64,000 nt of DNA from Psococerastis gibbosa (Eukaryota > Arthropoda > Insecta > Psocodea > Psocidae), in NCBI GenBank assembly GCA_963971405.1, contig OZ020489.1, positions 35,125,047 through 35,189,046 on the forward strand. The letters run 5' to 3'. Under the pieces are notes generated by a model that did no database searches, had not been told where the DNA came from, and worked only from the letters and a program-made list of their open reading frames with translations. Shown here one piece after another: positions 44,743-56,691 of the stretch (position 1 is the stretch's first letter; the number at the start of each line of letters is the position of its first letter). The position numbers were made by a program, and so were the translations under genes.

Positions 44743-45901
44743 TATCTGATAATTATTTACATTTTTTAAAAAAAAAAAATCTTTAATGTAGGCCTACGTG
44801 CGGGCGGATACATAAGCATTAGCCTCAGTTGTCTATATTGGTGAAACCGCCGCTCAGTGGCCGTGCCCAGGTTTTGATTTCGTAAACATTTACAAATGAA
44901 AATATCAAAACTCTAATTATATAGATTTCAATATGAAATGGTTTTTTTTTTCCTATTTGTCACAAACTTTCACCCGGGGGTGACCCCCGGGCCCCCTTTG
45001 TGCCCGATTGTATTAATTACCTATAATGTGGAACCATTATTGCTCTGAAAATGCGTAAAATCTCAATATTTCGGCCAGATTTTTCTAAAAAAAATAGAAA
45101 TTTAATTCTAGCCCCCTCCTTGGTCTCATTCTAGATCCACGCCTTCAACTAGCCCTGTGTTAAATATCAATAGATTACAAGCTTACTAATAATCCCACAA
45201 TAATGCCTGAATAGGCATGCACTCATTTTTCTTCCAGGCATCTGCCCACACTATATTCCTAATGTAGGGATATAATAGGTATAGGCTAGAATCCAAATCC
45301 AGGTAACAAATTATTGTTAAATATAATGTTGTAATTGCGCTTGTTAATATCTGTGTAAACGAGTCGAGCACCCTCTCGTAATTGGTCAATGACACAAAGG
45401 CGAGAGAATCTCAGGGTTGCTTAGTTTAATTGATTTAACCGGACAGGGTCGCCGACTTACAAACTCAATTGTCTTGGCGCTATCGGTGTATCAAATTGAC
45501 CACTAGTTGCTCTAACGTTGATTCCTACTAACACCATTGCTAAATGGGCATTAGTTAAATTAGGGCAGCATATGACACTTTATATAGATGGTGTGCATAT
45601 TATTGCAGAAGTAGAAATGGAAAAAGAATTGGCGTTTAACTAAATTACGCACTACTTTATACACAACAAATGTTCAAGACTATCCGCATCAGGGAACATA
45701 ACAAAAATATCAGAAATCAGAAACGGTGGCCTTATTGGATAATCATGTCTTACACACACAAATATTTTTCTTGAAGTTGTCACTTTAGTTTATTTCATCT
45801 TTTCATCTCGATTCTTAAGATGTGATACGTAGAAAATTGAAAACAGTTAGAATAGAAAAATTATAATAACATATATAGTTAATTCAATAAAAAATGAACA
45901 G
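44743..45901. other. No recognisable gene; lone element ends
   Basis: CAGTGGCCGTGCCCAGG at 44856 resembles the 37268 MITE end. CCCGGGGGTGACCCCCGGGC at 44973 is a palindrome also seen near 49100-49500. Confidence 0.4.
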
Positions 45902-46436
45902 TAGGGATCTTCACAGTGTTCGTGTTATCGAGTTATACCTGGTTAAGTGTGTTATATCAAGCTAAGTTAACACACCTATGTAACCCGATAACCAGCTAAC
46001 CAGCGTGCTATCCTAAACCCACTTCCAAGTTGGTTAACGTGTTATTTACCTTGCTATAGCTCAGGTTTGACCGCCGCCATATTTGTTTTTGTCGATTGAT
46101 TTGAAACACGCGTTTAAAATTTAGTAGTATTAAAATTTATTTGTATAATCTATTATCACAAGCAATTACCGTAAATACTTAAAATTATAATAACCAAAAT
46201 GAACAAAAAATATAAAATTTTAAATTTAAAAATAAACTAATGTGGCACTAGAATAGAGTTCTGCCACTTTCTCGTTTCTTCAAACCCGTGCCACGAACGT
46301 CTGACTACTACCACGTTGTTTACTCTGTCGATATAGCATGATAACTCACTCCCGAGGTCCACTCACGATTGCGTGTTAACTTGAATAGCACATCTAACTC
46401 AATAATTCGATAACACGAACACTTTGAAGACCCCTA
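45902..46436. mobile_element. Inverted-repeat MITE with TA flanks
   Basis: TAGGGATCTTCACAGTGTTC at the left and GAACACTTTGAAGACCCCTA at the right; pairing continues through GTGTTATCGA. The interior repeats GTTAAC/GATAACC motifs. TA at each end suggests a Tc1/mariner-type element, unproven. Confidence 0.75.
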
Positions 46437-46869
46437 GTATTCAATTTAGGAGTGCCTAATTTCTGCGCAGGATAACTTTTTGATGTTCATGTCTCTGGGC
46501 AGCTCTTGAAAATATCTGACACGGTTTACACTCAAACCTGCTGGTTCCATGTTCAGCGGGCCTACTATCCCTTTTAGTATTAACTTATTCCTGGGGTTAA
46601 AAAAGTTAGCAAAGCAATGCTCCATTCTAGACTTATCTTGTTTATTTTTTTAATCTCAGGTTATGATTAAAAAAGAACAGTTGGGCGAGCTTGATCTGTT
46701 TAGTTAGTATTGAGTTTACAAACAGTTCCTCCAACGTTCCCGTGAGTAAAATTGTGATTTTTAGAGTTGCAGGCTTGCAGGCCGAAGAATAGCTAGATAG
46801 GACATCCGAAAATTTCGCAAATTGGCGCAGCGTCGTCGCGCTATGAAAGGTACCAATTGTGGCTTACAG

Positions 46870-47349
46870 CAGCCCTATTACGCGATTTAGGATTAAAGTA
46901 ACATCGAGGTTTACGGTTTATATATTTTTAATACCGCCACGTGTCACGTGTTAAAATATGCACGGGAAATTCAAATTAATAAATTACTGTAATGCAAGAG
47001 AATGGTTACATTGTTTCATATTTGAAGAGAATACTACCTATAATAAACATTGAAATGTCAAAGGGAGAAAAAATTGAATACTCACCAAAAATATTAATTT
47101 ATCAATTTGAATTTCCCACGCATTTTGCACTTAATCATTTGTTAAAAATAATTGAATAAACCCCGGTATTATGTTAATCCCAAATAGCTGATAGCTACAT
47201 GTGTCTGCATCTAAAGGGGAAAAATTTGAAAACTCACCAAAAATATTAATTCATCAATTTGAATTTACCGCACATTTTGCACTGATTTGTTTAATACAAT
47301 TGAATAAACCCCCGTGTTATGTTAATCCCGAATTGCCATAATAGGGCTG
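46870..47349. mobile_element. E-family element copy 3 with duplicated right end
   Basis: CAGCCCTATTACGCGATTTA at the left, GCCATAATAGGGCTG at the right. The block AAAACTCACCAAAAATATTAA to AAACCCC.GT.TTATGTTAAT occurs twice (about 47070 and 47220). Confidence 0.7.
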
Positions 47350-48224
47350 CTTGTAAGAATAGTAGAATATTTGAAAATGAAAATGAAAACCATGAATGTT
47401 TTATATTTTATTTTTATATCAAAGTTTTCCATTTCAAACAGAAAACAGTCATGGCCACGATTTACATGCATGTTTTTGTATAATTAATTCTTTTTAGATA
47501 TGTTTGATGTCTTGTTCGAAAGGGGGCACCACACGACATGGCCCAACCGAAAGGCTTACCCCAGGAAAACTTTCGATTGGTAAATTACAAAAAGGAAGAG
47601 AGAAAGAAAATTGACTTTATTTTCCATATAAGTAAAGAAGTATGATGAATTTATAGGTAAAGAAGAAGAAGTAAAAACTTAAAAAATACATAGGTTGACA
47701 ATACTTTTAAATATTGTGGTACTATAAAGTTTATGCAGCATAGAATTTTAATAAAGTTTAAATTTCAACTAGACTATATAAGACAGTTGTAAATAGGATA
47801 TTTTCTCATGGTACGATATATTATAATTGTAATTAATATACATGTAAGGGTTGCAAAACTTGATTCTCTTCTTACCATTATACAATATTGACCAGTAGCG
47901 TTGTCTTTTACATTGTATAAAACTTGATTTTATTTTGTATCGATCTGACCACTTGTTCCGTCACCTTCTGCGATGTGAGAAGGATATCATCTTCCCACGA
48001 CTGGTGTCTTTTCTTCGGACCCTCCCTAATAACACAGAGATCCAGTTTTGGAAATGCAGTTCCTGGGTTACTAACTCCTCGCCAGTTCTACTTAGTTAGT
48101 TAGTTAGTTAGCTCTACTTAGTTAGTTTAGGTATCTCATAGGGAAAAATGAAAACCCGTTATGAGATTAGTTTGAAATTTCGCTATGCTTTTTTGTATGT
48201 TTACTAGTAGTAGTAGTAGTATGG
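47350..48224. other. No recognisable gene
   Basis: AT-rich; GTTAGTTAGTTAG at 48090-48110 and TAGTAGTAGTAG at 48204. Confidence 0.5.
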
Positions 48225-48450
48225 TTGGACACAGTCCCAGGCCACGGTGTGGGCCCATAGGACAGTGGACCTCCTGATTATAGTGGATTCCGAACCATTT
48301 GGGAAACACAGTGAAGTCACACGATTAGTTCGGAGGTGACCAGGACAAGTCCCACCATGTTTCCCTACCGGCACTGTGCAAACGACCAAGTTATCTGCAG
48401 CTTTGAACCTGCTCTGGTCCGCTGGATTCAACTTGGTATGGCGGCCGGCC
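48225..48450 (-). mobile_element. CAA-tailed retroposon, copy 4 (3' end lost)
   Basis: GGACCTCCTGATTATAGTGG, CGGAGGTGACCAGGACAAG and CAACTTGGTATGGCGGCC. Confidence 0.7.
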
Positions 48451-48553
48451 ATGCTTACCAGACAATCAAGGATCATCTCCCTGAAGAAATATGATAATAT
48501 GATATGACTCAACGTGATATAGGAACGCAGTTTCTGAAATTCTAATAAGGAAT

Positions 48554-49700
48554 GAAGGCTCTATCAGTGGCGTAAATAACTTCTGCCCCCCCCCCCCCCG
48601 CATGACCTTTGCGGCGCCCTACCCTTTGGCTTAACTATAGCTTTTTGAAGGGGGTGGTGTATAATTTCATAATTTCATAAAAGTTGTAGAAAAGGGAAAA
48701 GCCGTTCTCATGGACGTACGCTGCTTTTAAATTAATGACCTTAGTGTCCTCAGTATCCCTAGGAGCCCGAGGGTTCTGGAGACTTGAAGGGGGGCCTGGA
48801 GGTCTCCGCCGGTAGAAATGTTTAGGAAATATTGGCTTTAAAAAGTGGGATTTTACGCATTATGACCATTGGCGTAAATAAGGGGGTCCTGCCCCCCCCC
48901 CCCAGGTCCATCCGTAGCCCCCCCCCCCAAGATTTCTGGTGACAAAGACGTGGAGGCTAAAGACATATAGTACCCACAATAATGAAAAGGAAATTCATTC
49001 TTAGTGTGCTTATTTTACATGAAAAAAATCAACATATTGACCAAGTACTATCACAAACAATATATTAAGCTCAAAATACTGAAAACCCCAATACTTCAGA
49101 GCTATGTTCTCCAACTTTCTCTCCGGGGGAGACCCCCGGCCCCACTCAGTAGGTTTATTCGTCTTTATAATAGCTCTATTGTACTGCTTGCAAACAGGCC
49201 AATACAATCCACAATAACGAATGGGAAATTAATTCTGGTATGCTTATTTCACATGAAAGACATCATGAAAAAATCAACATGCATATTGACCAAGTTCTTT
49301 CACAAAAACATATTACTCAAAATGCTTAAAACCCCAATATTTCACACCTATTTTTTCAATATTTTTCATCGGGGGGGACCCCCGGGCCTCGCTCAGTGGT
49401 AAATTTAATCGTCTGTAAAATCTCAACTGTCCTGCTTCCAAAATGCGTAAAACCTCTCTAATTTGGGCTTATTCATCAATTTTTTCTCCGGGGGGGACCC
49501 CCGGCCCCCCTTTCTGCAGGGTAGAACATATGTAAAACCTCACTAATTTGGGCCCATTTCTCAATTTTTTTCTCCGGGTGAGACCCCAGGCCTCCCCTTT
49601 CTCCAGGGTATAATATGCGTAAAACCTCACTAATTTAGGCCCATTTATCGATTTTTTTTTCTCCGGGGGATCAAAGTCTAATAAAGGGGGACCCAGGGGT
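48554..49700. repeat. Poly-C GGCGTAAAT elements and their 90-bp internal repeats
   Basis: CAGTGGCGTAAATAACTT at 48558 and ATTGGCGTAAATAAGGGGG at 48870 lead into C runs. From about 49430 to 49690, AAAACCTC.CTAATTTGGGC, CAATTTTTTCTCCGGGGG and ACCCCCGG repeat about three times at 90-95 bp. Segments at 49010-49140 and 49240-49390 are also alike. Confidence 0.65.
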
Positions 49701-50939
49701 CTCCTCTGTGTGAATTAAATAAAAATATATAAAAAATAGGCCTGCAATTTTGACAACTGTAATAGTTAAATTTAAAGGCGAATAATATATACTGCCTATA
49801 AAAAAAAACCAATCCGTAATAAAATCCAAATAATTACAGTACGTTTTGTTATTTTTATTTTTAAATGTTTAATTAGTCTTTTGCTGCATTTTTTTTTACA
49901 TATATTATAACTTGCATGTTGATTATTTTTTCCAGTTTGGCAGTCCAAAAGACAGTTCATCAATTTTAGATACATCTTTAGTTGTATCTAGAAGAAGGCT
50001 GAAATACTGGGATGATTTAATTTCACCTATAAGACGTGTTTTAGCACAAACCTGGAACTGGGAGCCCAAGTGGGCCCCCAACAATGCTGTACCCCCCCCC
50101 CCCCCCGCACCGTGGGGTTGGTGGGGGTGTTATTTACGTCACTGACCTCTATCCATCCATCTATTTTCTTTTTTCTAATTAAATCAGAACTTTATGAAGA
50201 AAACAATTCCAAAAAATTAACACTGGTAAAATACAAGGTGGTCCAACTTCAATGTCCCAGTTGTACTATGATTAATAACACGCCAATATTTATAATCCTA
50301 TTATACAGCATATACAATACATTAATTTGTTTATCGTACTTACTTTCATCCATGATCCAGTTTGAAAAAAATATTGAACATTGGCTTCAGTTTGACAGGT
50401 TGTAGCATAATGATTGACATTGAGGATGGCTGTTCCCACGAAGACAACAGAACATTTGTCTTCCAGTCTTTCATTCTTCCTGGATAACAAGTAAGACAAG
50501 AGTTGAGCACTGGAACAAGATAGATGGACAAAAGTGACCCTATTACTTTGAATATTGATACTATTTCCATGTATTCAAGACCGGTTGGCATTCCTTTATG
50601 CAAAGCCATCATCAAAGTTGCTTTTCTCGTTGCCAATCAATCGATGCACTTTAAATTTTTTAGCTATTTTATTTTGGCTATTCCCTACCACAATTTGGAC
50701 ATGTACTATTCATCCTTTTTGGTTTCCTCAATTCTATTGTGAAACTCAATCCCCCATGAGATTCAAGAATCGCCGTCACTAATAGTCTTCAGGATTCGAC
50801 TCAAAGAAATCTAATTTCACAAATAATATATTTATTCGAACGTTGCTCGTGTGTACTCGTATGAGTGAGTGAGTGAGTGCTTATTTAGTTCTAAGGTAAT
50901 AACGATTCCATAAAATTTGTAAATTGTATGTGTATTTGT
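49701..50939. other. No recognisable gene; end of a poly-C element
   Basis: A C run at 50091-50106 and GTTATTTACGTCACTGACC close the region. Short frames beyond are unrecognised. Confidence 0.4.
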
Positions 50940-51017
50940 TGAGTGTAAGAGATGGCCTTATGGCCCTAAGTTCGCTATGGTGATAGCTAAAAAAGAAAGT
51001 CATTATTTATTTATATT
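50940..51017 (+). mobile_element. tRNA-derived SINE, copy 6 (3' part only)
   Basis: GAGTGTAAGAGATGGCCTTA to a TTATTTATTTAT tail; the tRNA-like head is missing. Confidence 0.75.
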
Positions 51018-51113
51018 TGGATGATCATATACATAGTCATTGTTTGAAGAATGGGCTTCAGGCGAGAAAGCGAATCGGACCCCCCAACACACATTTAAAG
51101 TTTTGTTTCTGAG

Positions 51114-51440
51114 CAGCCCAATCATGGCGATTTTAATACCGGGGTTAATATAATATCATCTCACGTGATGGTATTAATTCAATTGTTTAAAATAAATGAA
51201 CAGTAAATCTCAGAATTTTTGAATTTTTGATGTTGGTAATCGTCGCAAGATTGCTAAGCGCGGCAAATTCAAATTGTGTCTATTTAAACAGTTTCTTAAT
51301 TTTTTCTGGGGAGGCCGAAATATTTTTAGACCAACAGCCCTACCATGCCATTTAAAGATTAACTATACACCTGGAATAGGATTAAAATTATTCTGAATAA
51401 ACCTCAGGGTGTCACGTGAATGGGATAAAATTATCAGTTT
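51114..51440. mobile_element. E-family element copy 4, partial
   Basis: CAGCCCAATCATGGCGATTT and TAATACCGGGGTTAAT at the left, GTGTCACGTGAATGGG at the right. The right terminus is not found. Confidence 0.55.
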
Positions 51441-51475
51441 TATTTTATTTCATTTTTAAGAGGACATGCTACCAT

Positions 51476-52229
51476 TGGGGCGTAAATAAAGGGGTCCGGG
51501 GGGGGGGGGGGGGTTCAGTCCCACCCAGGTCCACCCGTAACCCCCCCCCCCTGGTGGCAAAGACGTTATGGAGGCTAAAGACATAGTATCCACAATAACG
51601 AAAGGGAAATTAGTTCCATGTATGCTTATTCTACATGATAAAAATCAACACATTGACCAAGTATACTTTCACAAAAATTTTATTACTCAAAATGTTTAAA
51701 ACAACCCCAATGTACAGAGCTATTTTTTCCAAATTTTTCCCCTGGGGAGACCCCCGGGCCCCCTTCAATGGTAGGTTTATTCGTCCGTTATAATATCTCA
51801 ATTATTGTTATTATTAATATTTTTGTACTGCTTGCCAACATTGGCGTAAATAGGGGGGTCCTGGGCTAAGCCCCCCCCCCCCAGTAGCACCCGTAGCCCT
51901 CCTCCCTCAGGATTTCTGGTGACAAAGACGTTATGGAGGCGAAAGGGAAATTAATTCTTGGTATGCTTATTTCACATTAAAGACATCATGAAAAGAATCA
52001 GCATATTGACCAAGTACTTTCAAAAAAATATATTACTCAAAATGCTTAAAACCCCAATATTTCAAACTTATTTTTCAACCTACCCCCGGACTCCCCTTTC
52101 TCCAGGGTATATAATGCGTAAAACCTCACTAATTTAGGCCCATTTTTCAATTTTTTTTCTCTCCGGGGGATCAAAGTCTTGGGGTCCTAAAGCCCCCCCC
52201 CCCAGAAATTTTGGGAATTTACGCCAATG
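51476..52229. mobile_element. Poly-G/poly-C GGCGTAAAT elements
   Basis: 51839-52229 has inverted ends CATTGGCGTAAAT and ATTTACGCCAATG, with C runs near 51880 and 52192. 51476-51838 is a second, one-ended copy starting GGGGCGTAAATAAAGG. Both contain TTTCTGGTGACAAAGACG-like or GTGGCAAAGACGTTATGG words. Confidence 0.7.
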
Positions 52230-52249
52230 CATGCTACATATGAAATTAG

Positions 52250-52621
52250 GACACCAAAATTCATTGCTTGTATTGACTTTTTATTGTTTAATTTAATTAA
52301 CAAAGCTAGTTATCAGTGATTTGGCTCATGTAAGTTGTATGTAGGCGACTACTTCATGCATATATAGGCTAATAGCAAATAATAAATTTTTGGTACCTTA
52401 GTTCTTTCATAAAAACCAGAGCCGACTAAAATTGAACATAATCTGGGATTTTGAAAAAACTACAAACCCAAAAAGTAAAAATACCCGATTATATGATGCA
52501 CGAAGTAGTCTTCTACAACTTAAATGAGCTAAATTTTTAATAACTTGCTGAGCTAATGAAATGAAAAATGAAAAGTATTTAATTTTGGGGTGCCAAATTT
52601 CAATGTAGCGTATCCTCTTAA
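52250..52621. mobile_element. Palindromic TTAA MITE, copy 2 (diverged)
   Basis: TTAATTAACAAAGC, GATTTGGCTCATG and GACTACTTCATGC at the left mirror ATGATGCACGAAGTAGTC and ACCTAAATGAGC-like sequence at the right. The end is TCCTCTTAA. The left TTAA tip is lost. Confidence 0.65.
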
Positions 52622-52639
52622 AAGATTATTCGCATACAA

Positions 52640-52790
52640 GCAATTCAATGAATGTATCCGAATAACCTCGTCGTAGGTAATACCTATGTTGAATTACGAC
52701 TGGTCACCGATCGTATGATGTGTAGAGACTCGTACAAGTACGAACAAGCTACCACTATGCCATCGAAGCTATTGCTTCGCATTGACTCAT
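52640..52790 (+). repeat. G repeat copy 3
   Basis: GAATGTATCCGAATAACCTC, GAATTACGACTGGTCACCG and AGAGACTCGTACAAGTACG. Confidence 0.65.
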
Positions 52791-52794
52791 TTGG

Positions 52795-53184
52795 TAAGGC
52801 GCCCATTCCATTGACCGGCTAGGGCTATTTCCAACAACGGTGACATGGTAGCAGACATTCAAGACTTAGGTGTCGTTTCCACCGACCTCGCATTGCAGAC
52901 TTGACGGAAATGTTTATTTTCATCTATGCCATAGTTAAAATTGATCAATGATCATACAGTAAAATCACAAACAAATAAACTAATATTAAAAAATGGCGTC
53001 ATGGGATATGTTAAGTACAAACATTTTAATAGATTTCAATAAAAAGAAAAATTCTAATTTCCGTCAATGTCATTTGCATTCTGCAATGCGAGGTCGGTGG
53101 AGACGCTACCTAAGTCTTGAGTGTCTGCTACCACGTCACCGTTTTGTAAATAGCCCTAGCCGGTCAATGGAATGGGCGCCTAAG
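52795..53184. mobile_element. Two-shell TTAGGCGG foldback MITE, copy C3
   Basis: Outer arms TAAGGCGCCCATTCCATTGA and TCAATGGAATGGGCGCCTAA pair, continuing through GGTAGCAGACATTCAAGAC. Inner arms (CCACCGACCTCGCATTGCAG; CTGCAATGCGAGGTCGGTGG) are those of C1. The 126-codon frame starting inside it (52993) is a shadow. Confidence 0.8.
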
Positions 53185-53849
53185 AAAAGACGCCATTTTG
53201 GTTATTGGATTCCAATGAGTCGACGCGACTTCTGTCATCTAGTTTCTAGAATATTTCCCTTTCATTTTGACGGAACTTTACTGTATCTATGTGCAGAAGC
53301 TTTAGAAAAGGATTTCACAGCGTTATTTGAAGGCTTTATTAAGCCATCAGTCGCCCAGACAGATTTCCCGTAAGACGCCATCACCATCGCTCATTACACT
53401 ACACAGAGTCCTCGCATCTTTCAACGCTGAATCCCCAATCTCAGCAGCAGTTTCAGAGGGAGAACCATGAATTTTATCTGAAACCACCACGGGGCCTTGC
53501 TATTAATTATAAAATCTTGCGGTTGTATATCGCAGTCAAATCGGGCGCTCGCCATAAGCTAAATACCCGCGAAACTTTGTTTACTTCCAAGATTAATTAA
53601 TGTTTAATTAAATGAAGAAAGTGTTTGAATGACAGATTCGTGGGTGCGCTGTAAGTTAAACATTAGGGAATTTGGTCTAGTAACGTTGTGGCTGATATTT
53701 TAATTTACTTCGTCTTATGTATCATAATTTGTGTGGAGGTTTGTAGAAGGAAAGGGTGAGGGTCGTCGGGGCCTTACAGTACCTGCTGCAAGGGGTAGTA
53801 GTATTTATTACTACAGCTTGTCAGATCAAACCTGATACAAGGGCGAATT
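53185..53849. other. No recognisable gene
   Basis: AT-rich sequence with no supported frame. Confidence 0.45.
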
Positions 53850-54201
53850 CAGCACATTTTTTGGGGGGGAATGGTAGTAGCGGGTCAAAATAGAATAAAC
53901 TCATATAATATACATAAATAAATAAATAACGACTTTATTTTTACCTGGGCGAATCATAGCATCGGTTAAATTATAACGTAATTAATTTACTTACAACAGA
54001 CTTTACTAAGCTACCCCCTGTCCCAGGGACGGATCCAGCCCATTTTTTTTGGGGGGGGGGGGGTAGCTGAGGGTCAAAATAGGAAAAACTTATGTAGGAT
54101 CGACTAAATTAGAGCGTAATAACTTAATTTACAATAGATTTACCAAATTTGGGGGGGGGGTAGCTATCCCCCTACCCCCCCCCCCCCCTGTAGCCGTCCT
54201 G
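53850..54201. mobile_element. Two adjacent poly-G hAT-like MITE copies
   Basis: 54024-54201 has CAGGGACGGATCCAGCC and GTAGCCGTCCTG. 53850-54020 is a diverged copy (GGGCGAATTCAGCACA, GGGTCAAAATAGAATAAAC, GCTACCCCCTGTCCC). Both match 37754-37926; no clear duplication. Confidence 0.7.
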
Positions 54202-54424
54202 TCCCCTCTGTCCTTGATCTGCTGTATAGCTATAATTGGAATAAATAGCCAGGCAATATTAACTTTTTTTCAAGGCAGTGCTAATAATAAAAATGATTGT
54301 ATTTTAAAGCATTTCAGGGCGGTACCCTTCACAGTTAAAATGGCTCGGCATTGAATATGCATTTTAAGTGCTTTATTAGTTACAAGATATATTTAATGTT
54401 TTCGGGTGACACCATAAACGATTG

Positions 54425-55011
54425 ATAAGGCGGGGATTCCACCGACCGGCTAGGACTAAATACAAAAACGGTGACGTGGTAGCAGACATTCAAGACTTAG
54501 GCGGGGTTTCCACCGACCTCGCATTGCAGAATGCAAATGACATTGACTGAAATAGAATAGAATAGAATAGAATAGAATTGAATAAATATATTTTTAAAGA
54601 AGAATGTTAAATAAGTACAATTTTGTTGCAATTGGAAGGGGGCCCAAAGGATATCCCGTGCTGGGCCCCCCTTTTACAAAAATACAAAATAAATAACGTG
54701 ATATAAATATAATAGAATATATAATATTATATTATATAATATAAATGTTTGTTTTCCTCTATGCCATAGTTAAAATTGATCAATGATCATGCGATAAAAT
54801 CACAAACTAAAATTAAAAAATGGCGTCATGGGATATGTTAAGTACAAACATATTAATAGATTTCTATAAAAAGAAAAATTCTAATTTCCGTCAATGTTAC
54901 TTGCATTCTGCAATGCGAGGTCAATGGAAACCTCGCCTTAGTCTTGAATGTCTGCTACCACGTCCCCGGTTTTGTATTTAGCCCTAGCCGGTTGGTGGAA
55001 TCGCCGCCTAA
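54425..55011. mobile_element. Two-shell TTAGGCGG foldback MITE, copy C4, interrupted
   Basis: Outer arms TAAGGCGGGGATTCCACCGA and GGTGGAATCGCCGCCTA, then GTAGCAGACATTCAAGACTT, then the C1 inner arms. About 200 bp from 54540 is a retroposon tail ((AATAG)n, GGGCCC-rich hairpin at 54640-54670) and a TATAT tract. Confidence 0.75.
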
Positions 55012-55172
55012 AAGATGGCTATGCCATTCTTTTTAGATTCTTTTCAAGCGAATGAAAATGTATTTGTTAGGCAGCGCAAGAAAATGACATATTCTGCCGA
55101 GAAATGAATGAAAAAACTAATATTTCCGTAAAAGCGATAAGCGACTAAGTGAGGCAGTTATTCTCATCTGAC

Positions 55173-55340
55173 TAAGGTGCCCATTCCACATACGTACAAC
55201 GTCAACGAAAAATTGAAAAATGACGTCAAAATGACGTAAATTGACGTGGTAGCAGAATTTTTAGTATATCTTTAATGTCTGCTAAAACGTCATTTTTCAA
55301 TTTTTCGTTGACGATTGACGTATATGGAATACCCCCCTTA
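55173..55340. mobile_element. TTAGGCGG foldback MITE, copy C6
   Basis: TAAGGTGCCCATTCCACATA and ATATGGAATACCCCCCTTA; inner pair ACGTCAACGAAAAATTGAAA facing TTTCAATTTTTCGTTGACG. It carries GACGTGGTAGCAGA. Confidence 0.75.
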
Positions 55341-56510
55341 TTAAGAATAAGAATATGAGTATATAATTATATAATAAGAATTTGCATGGACCGTAAGGTA
55401 TTATAATATGCAGCGGATATAACCAGAATTTTCAATTAAGAGCAATATTAACTTTTTAAAAAATTGCCGCGCTTCTTCCAGGATTTACAAATTATTATTA
55501 TTATTAGACTGCATTTAATACATTTTGTAATTTACATAAGATGTACTAGTAAATACAATTTGCAGTGGGAGTGTTGGTGCGCCTTTTTTTAATTTATGAT
55601 TGATTTACAAGGAATAACATTTTTATGACTGGTGCCAGCATTCCTTTTTGTAACTTATTTAAATATTTAGTCAAAAATTCAACTGATCAATTAAGTATAC
55701 ATAGAACCTAAATGCTTTTCACAACTACTCAATTTTTCCATAAGGTCTTAGTTATGACGCAATTTTTAGATAAGGTGTTAATTGTACTCTCACCGTATGT
55801 CATAATAAGGGAATATTTATTTTTATTTATTTATTTATTGAAGTAATGATGTATGTTCCCCACTAAATAGATTTTTCCGGTATTTTATATACCTAGGTAG
55901 AAGGATACAAATAATCGGTACTGAGCTATATCGTATTATTATACGAATTGTATTATATTATAGGAAATATTGGATGTAGTCGCCCCTTTATGCCAAATTG
56001 TTAACGAAGTGAACAAATAAAAATAATCGATGTACCTACTGTATTAAAACATTATTCAGGTACACAGTACCAAAGATGGCTAAAGTGACTGTGGGTATTA
56101 TAATACCTACCAAAACATGACTATTAAGCAGCACAAACGTTTCTGTATCCTGTCGGAATTAAAAATAATAATTTACCCGAAATCATCATCACTGTAGGTC
56201 GGTAACTGAAGAATTTCTTGGTGAGAAAATCCAAAAAATATCAGCAAAATCCAAATTTTTATACTTTCATGCAGGCTAAACATGAGAGCCAGATCGGGTT
56301 TTGAAAAATTGGATATGCGCTGAGACTCCCCTTTTCCTTTTTGGGTTTTTTCATGGGAGGTGGGGATATGTGAGTGTGTGTTATGTGCTTGCCTTATTTA
56401 TGCAACAATGGCATATCTGATCATTTCCTTACCTTACCGTTTGGAATAATATGATTGTATTTCCAACATGAGTAGCCTAGATTTACCTTCTTCCTCCAAT
56501 ACTGTATGCA
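55341..56510. other. No recognisable gene
   Basis: AT-rich with short microsatellites; no supported frame. Confidence 0.5.
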
Positions 56511-56675
56511 AGGGCGGACCCAGCAGAAAATTTAGGGGGGTCACAAGTTGCTTGTAAGTTTAAAGGGTAATTTTTTTGTTGAAAAGTTGAGTTTTATTCA
56601 ATTTTTTGTTAGTTTTTACTAGATTTCTTATTTAGGGCGGTCATGACCCCCCTCCCCCCATTGACTGTATGTTAC
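56511..56675. mobile_element. Eroded GGCGGACCCAG poly-G element
   Basis: CAAGGGCGGACCCAGC with GGGGGGTCACAAGTTGC matches 22398. The other end near CATGACCCCCCTCCCCCC is eroded. Confidence 0.45.
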
Positions 56676-56691
56676 ATTCATAATATTACTA

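Noticed and set aside
52993-53373. 126-codon frame as a gene
   Set aside because: Its first two-fifths lie in a foldback MITE present in several copies; the rest has no recognisable domain.
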